Below, in pieces: positions 61,163 to 64,000 of a stretch of 64,000 nucleotides of DNA. Source of the stretch: Pectinophora gossypiella (Eukaryota; Arthropoda; Insecta; Lepidoptera; Gelechiidae); contig NC_065417.1 of NCBI RefSeq assembly GCF_024362695.1, positions 3,651,001 to 3,715,000 of the forward strand, given 5' to 3'. Made by a program: the position numbers and the translations under genes. Under the pieces are notes generated by a model. It did not search any database, had not been told where the DNA came from, and saw nothing but the letters and a program-made list of their open reading frames with translations. Each line of letters starts with the position of its first letter. Position 1 is the first letter of the stretch.

Positions 61163-61507
61163 GCCGCAACTGGCGTCTCCCTAAGTCCAACTCTGTCGCC
61201 ATTAAAGCGTCGCAAGCGCAGACGGGTCAAACTTTATTATAGGGGCTGGAATTGGCTTAACTGCTCTTTAGGGGCCCGTATCATTAAAAAATCTTCAAGA
61301 CACCGTTTACGTCGATTTGTCTTCACTCTTTAAACTGTGAATGATTATATGTCTCGACTGTAAGATGATATCTGTATCTTTTCTCATTATTTGTCATGAT
61401 TGCTATGTTAAATGTAGAAATACACATAAACTTTATCAAGTGCCATCGTCGGATTCGGTATAAAAAGTGTAATATATTAAATAAAACGGTATTTTCATTT
61501 TTTTCAT
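61163..61507. other. no gene recognised
   Basis: AT-rich. Nothing recognised. Confidence 0.5.
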
Positions 61508-61786
61508 TCATATCTAACATGACAGAAAACGATAAGCAAACAACATAGATACTTATACCACAAGTCTCCCCTCCTAAATCTTGTAATTAGCTAGTATTGG
61601 TCTCTTGTTACTGAGGTCTGCAGCACCTGGTCGAAGTGCCTCTTGCAATTCTCACCAGATAGTGCACCGGCCAGTACTCTCACAACCTCACCAACCTGTG
61701 GTATATCTATGTTGTTTGCTTACGGGTTTCAATCATATCTGACATGACAGAAAACCATAAGCAAACAACATGGATATACCACAAAA
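61508..61786. repeat. inverted plus direct repeat structure
   Basis: The block ACATGACAGAAAACGATAAG plus CAAACAACATAGATA occurs at about 61,517-61,553, again in direct orientation at about 61,742-61,780, and its inverse (TGTGGTATATCTATGTTGTTTG) at 61,698-61,720. The last two form a hairpin of about 26 bp. Possibly a MITE with a duplicated end. Confidence 0.6.
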
Positions 61787-61789
61787 AGT

Positions 61790-63705
61790 GTATGCGTCTT
61801 GTCTTCTTACCTTTCTAATTCCTACTTCTACCTCCTCTCGTCTCCCTCTTCTTTCTTCTTGCATTCTTGCTTACCTATTAAAAAACAGAACGACATGTTC
61901 AGTAGAAATAGTGATAAAAATCTTATTTCAATATACATAATAAATTTTTACACTAGCGTCAATGCGCGATGCAATTTATATCTGTGAAAGTGCTGTGACA
62001 TAGTGATGTATCAATCAGATTCAGTCGATCGATTCTGTTGTAGTAATCACCTTCAAAGTCAGGATTTAGGTACTGTATGTAGATTTACGTTTAAAAATTG
62101 TTTGATACTTACTTAATAAAAAAAGAAACAAACGTTCTATGCAAAAAACTTTTTAAATATACACTAGTAAGAGTACAGTACCTACATCAGGAGAGGGCTT
62201 ATTTCTCTACAGAAATTTCCTTAAACTATTATTACTCTTAGGCACAATTTTTATTTATATCTTCCATAAATAATTTATTTATTTATATCTTAGTGTCAAC
62301 CATCGGACAGCGCATCAACATAAAGCATTGACAGCGCTAACACATTGCCCTGCAAAAGCAAAGTTAACTTTACCACTCTGAAATTCACAGTCCCTTTATC
62401 TTTAAACCAGAAGTGCAATTTCGCAACCGCAAATGTTAATTGGCGCTAGCAATACGCTCATTTGGCCGCTTGCAATTTGTCTGAGGTCGTCAACACTATA
62501 ATGAATTAGTTCAATTTACTTCAGAGAATCCAAAGGTTGTCGTTCAGTGAACGGGAAACGTTTAACATTTCTGCTTTTATCCTTGTTTGGACTACATGTT
62601 GTGCACGCGGGTTTGTTCCAGTCCCGATTTCGGATAGAAAGCCTAAATTGAAATCCAAAAATATCTTTATCGGTAAGTAACATAGTTACACTTTGAATCG
62701 TCAATATTTACATAACGAACGTCTTATCCGCCTAAAACCATTGCAGCTTCTCACAGCCTAGGAGAAACACTTGCAAGAAAAACCTCGGCACAGGGCCCTA
62801 GATGTTCTAAGAAACGTAAAGTATTGTAATACAATTTGGTAATTTGGCTGCCTAATATCGGGTCCAGACAGTTAATCCCTAAAGTCACACATTGCGAGGT
62901 TTGTGCCTGGGTAGATCTTTGAACACCGGTGGTCAATTTTTGCATTGACTTCTGTGTCCTGTTTATCAAAACTTACAAGCCCTGTATTACAAGAAATTTC
63001 AATGAAGTATTACAAGAATGTGTTTTTCAAAACTACATATCGTCACTGGAAAGGCAAAATTACGTAAGCGCCAAAAGGCCATTTCGAGAAAAAGCCGTTT
63101 AAAGTTTCATTTTTTCGTTTTTTTATCATAACTTTTTACCCAATTATCCAATTTAGATGATGTCAAAGTAAGGTTACATTGTTTTTTAATTTTCTATGTC
63201 CAGCAATACATATTATAACTGTTGGATTGCTATTTTAGGATATAGTGGCGCTTACGTAAAAATGACTTCAGTTTACAGTAAAGCAAATTTACTTAACCGC
63301 CATCTGGTTAAAATATTATTTGGAAGCAAAATTACTTACAGCTCTTACGACAATGCATACGAGAACGACAATATTTCTTTAAATATAATAATACTGTAAT
63401 GTTAGCGGAGTAAAAGTTACTGTAACGACTTTTACACATCTGCTCTCATTATGTAAAAATTGCCTACAAAGTGATCGATTGATTATGTCAGTTCACCAAA
63501 AATTCTTTAAAGTAAGTTTTTGTAATATCTTACATGGGTAAAAAGACGTAAGAGACAAATAATTATTCTTAATACCTCTTTAAACTACTTATTACTTCAA
63601 TTGATTTATAAAAATGGCTATTAAAATATTGAAGTGCCAGAAATAAAGTTTCATAAAATATAAATAATAGCGTACAACCCGTTATCTGTTTGTAAAAGTT
63701 TCTTT
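61790..63705. other. no gene recognised
   Basis: 1.9 kb of AT-rich DNA. Frames at 62516-62704, 62751-62969 and 63196-63399 have no recognisable domain. No repeat seen. Confidence 0.5.
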
Positions 63706-63812
63706 TTAACACTTTCAAAGACAGAACGTATACGGACGTTCCGATTCCAAGGTGCCATACTACCTATTATGAACCACCAATGACCCATGGTCTCTGTCCG
63801 TGAAAGGGTTAA
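63706..63812. mobile_element. 107-bp TTAA-flanked MITE, copy 3
   Basis: TTAACACTTTCAAAGACAGA to CCGTGAAAGGGTTAA, 107 bp with TTAA at both ends. Same orientation as copy 1. Confidence 0.84.
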
Positions 63813-64000
63813 ACGGTTTTATTTAGCTAAACCCGTACGGTATATTTGTATCAAAATTAGATATTGCAATTTAAGTACCTTCCTGTTGTCAGATTGATCT
63901 GAAATTTGGTACGCACCTTTAATTCCGATGTCAATACAATATAATAAAATCAATAACATTATAAATCTAAGATGGCAGCCGGTACATAATGGGGGATTAC

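Overview
This 64 kb window looks like gene-poor nuclear DNA from a moth or butterfly. It is AT-rich and packed with interspersed repeats of lepidopteran type: tRNA-headed SINEs with (GAA)n, (GAT)n or (TATG)n tails, RTE- and Jockey-type LINE ends, BEL/Pao, and short MITEs. I see no confident host gene, rRNA or genuine tRNA gene, CRISPR array or bacterial operon. All strongly coding sequence belongs to transposable elements. Family names such as SINE-1 or MITE-A are labels used only within this report.

Layout. 1-23 kb is a mosaic of SINE copies, MITEs and decayed RTE-type LINE 3' ends (13.0-13.6 kb and 15.4-15.6 kb). 23,194-24,801 is a near-perfect 1.6 kb palindrome with 756-bp arms and a 96-bp spacer; a DDE transposase-like reading frame crosses from the left arm into the spacer. 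25-40 kb is again a SINE/MITE/LINE mosaic. It includes a 57-bp-arm hairpin (32.05 kb), a 107-bp TTAA-flanked MITE, and several 5'-truncated Jockey copies with target-site duplications. 40,444-47,069 is a complete BEL/Pao LTR retrotransposon on the + strand with identical 157-bp LTRs and a 5-bp duplication. It sits inside an older SINE, and its reading frame is broken within the integrase. 51,380-56,936 is a full-length Jockey-clade LINE on the - strand with two intact ORFs, a poly(A) tail and a 13-bp duplication. 57-64 kb holds AT-rich DNA with further LINE remnants and MITEs.

How the parts relate. The Jockey element has the coding capacity of a source copy for the many truncated copies of its 3' end in the same window, and it could supply reverse transcriptase in trans. 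The BEL element is young by its LTRs but carries a frame break. The SINEs and MITEs have no proteins of their own and depend on LINE or DNA-transposon enzymes. Three SINE families with different heads and tails share one central block, which points to modular exchange. Nesting gives relative ages: BEL inside SINE-4, SINE-1 inside RTE, a LINE fragment and a TIR element inside Rep-D, MITE-B inside an older GGTTCCG repeat.

Limits. Boundaries marked by target-site duplications are firm to a base or two; other repeat edges are approximate. Superfamily names come from motif recognition, not from a search.
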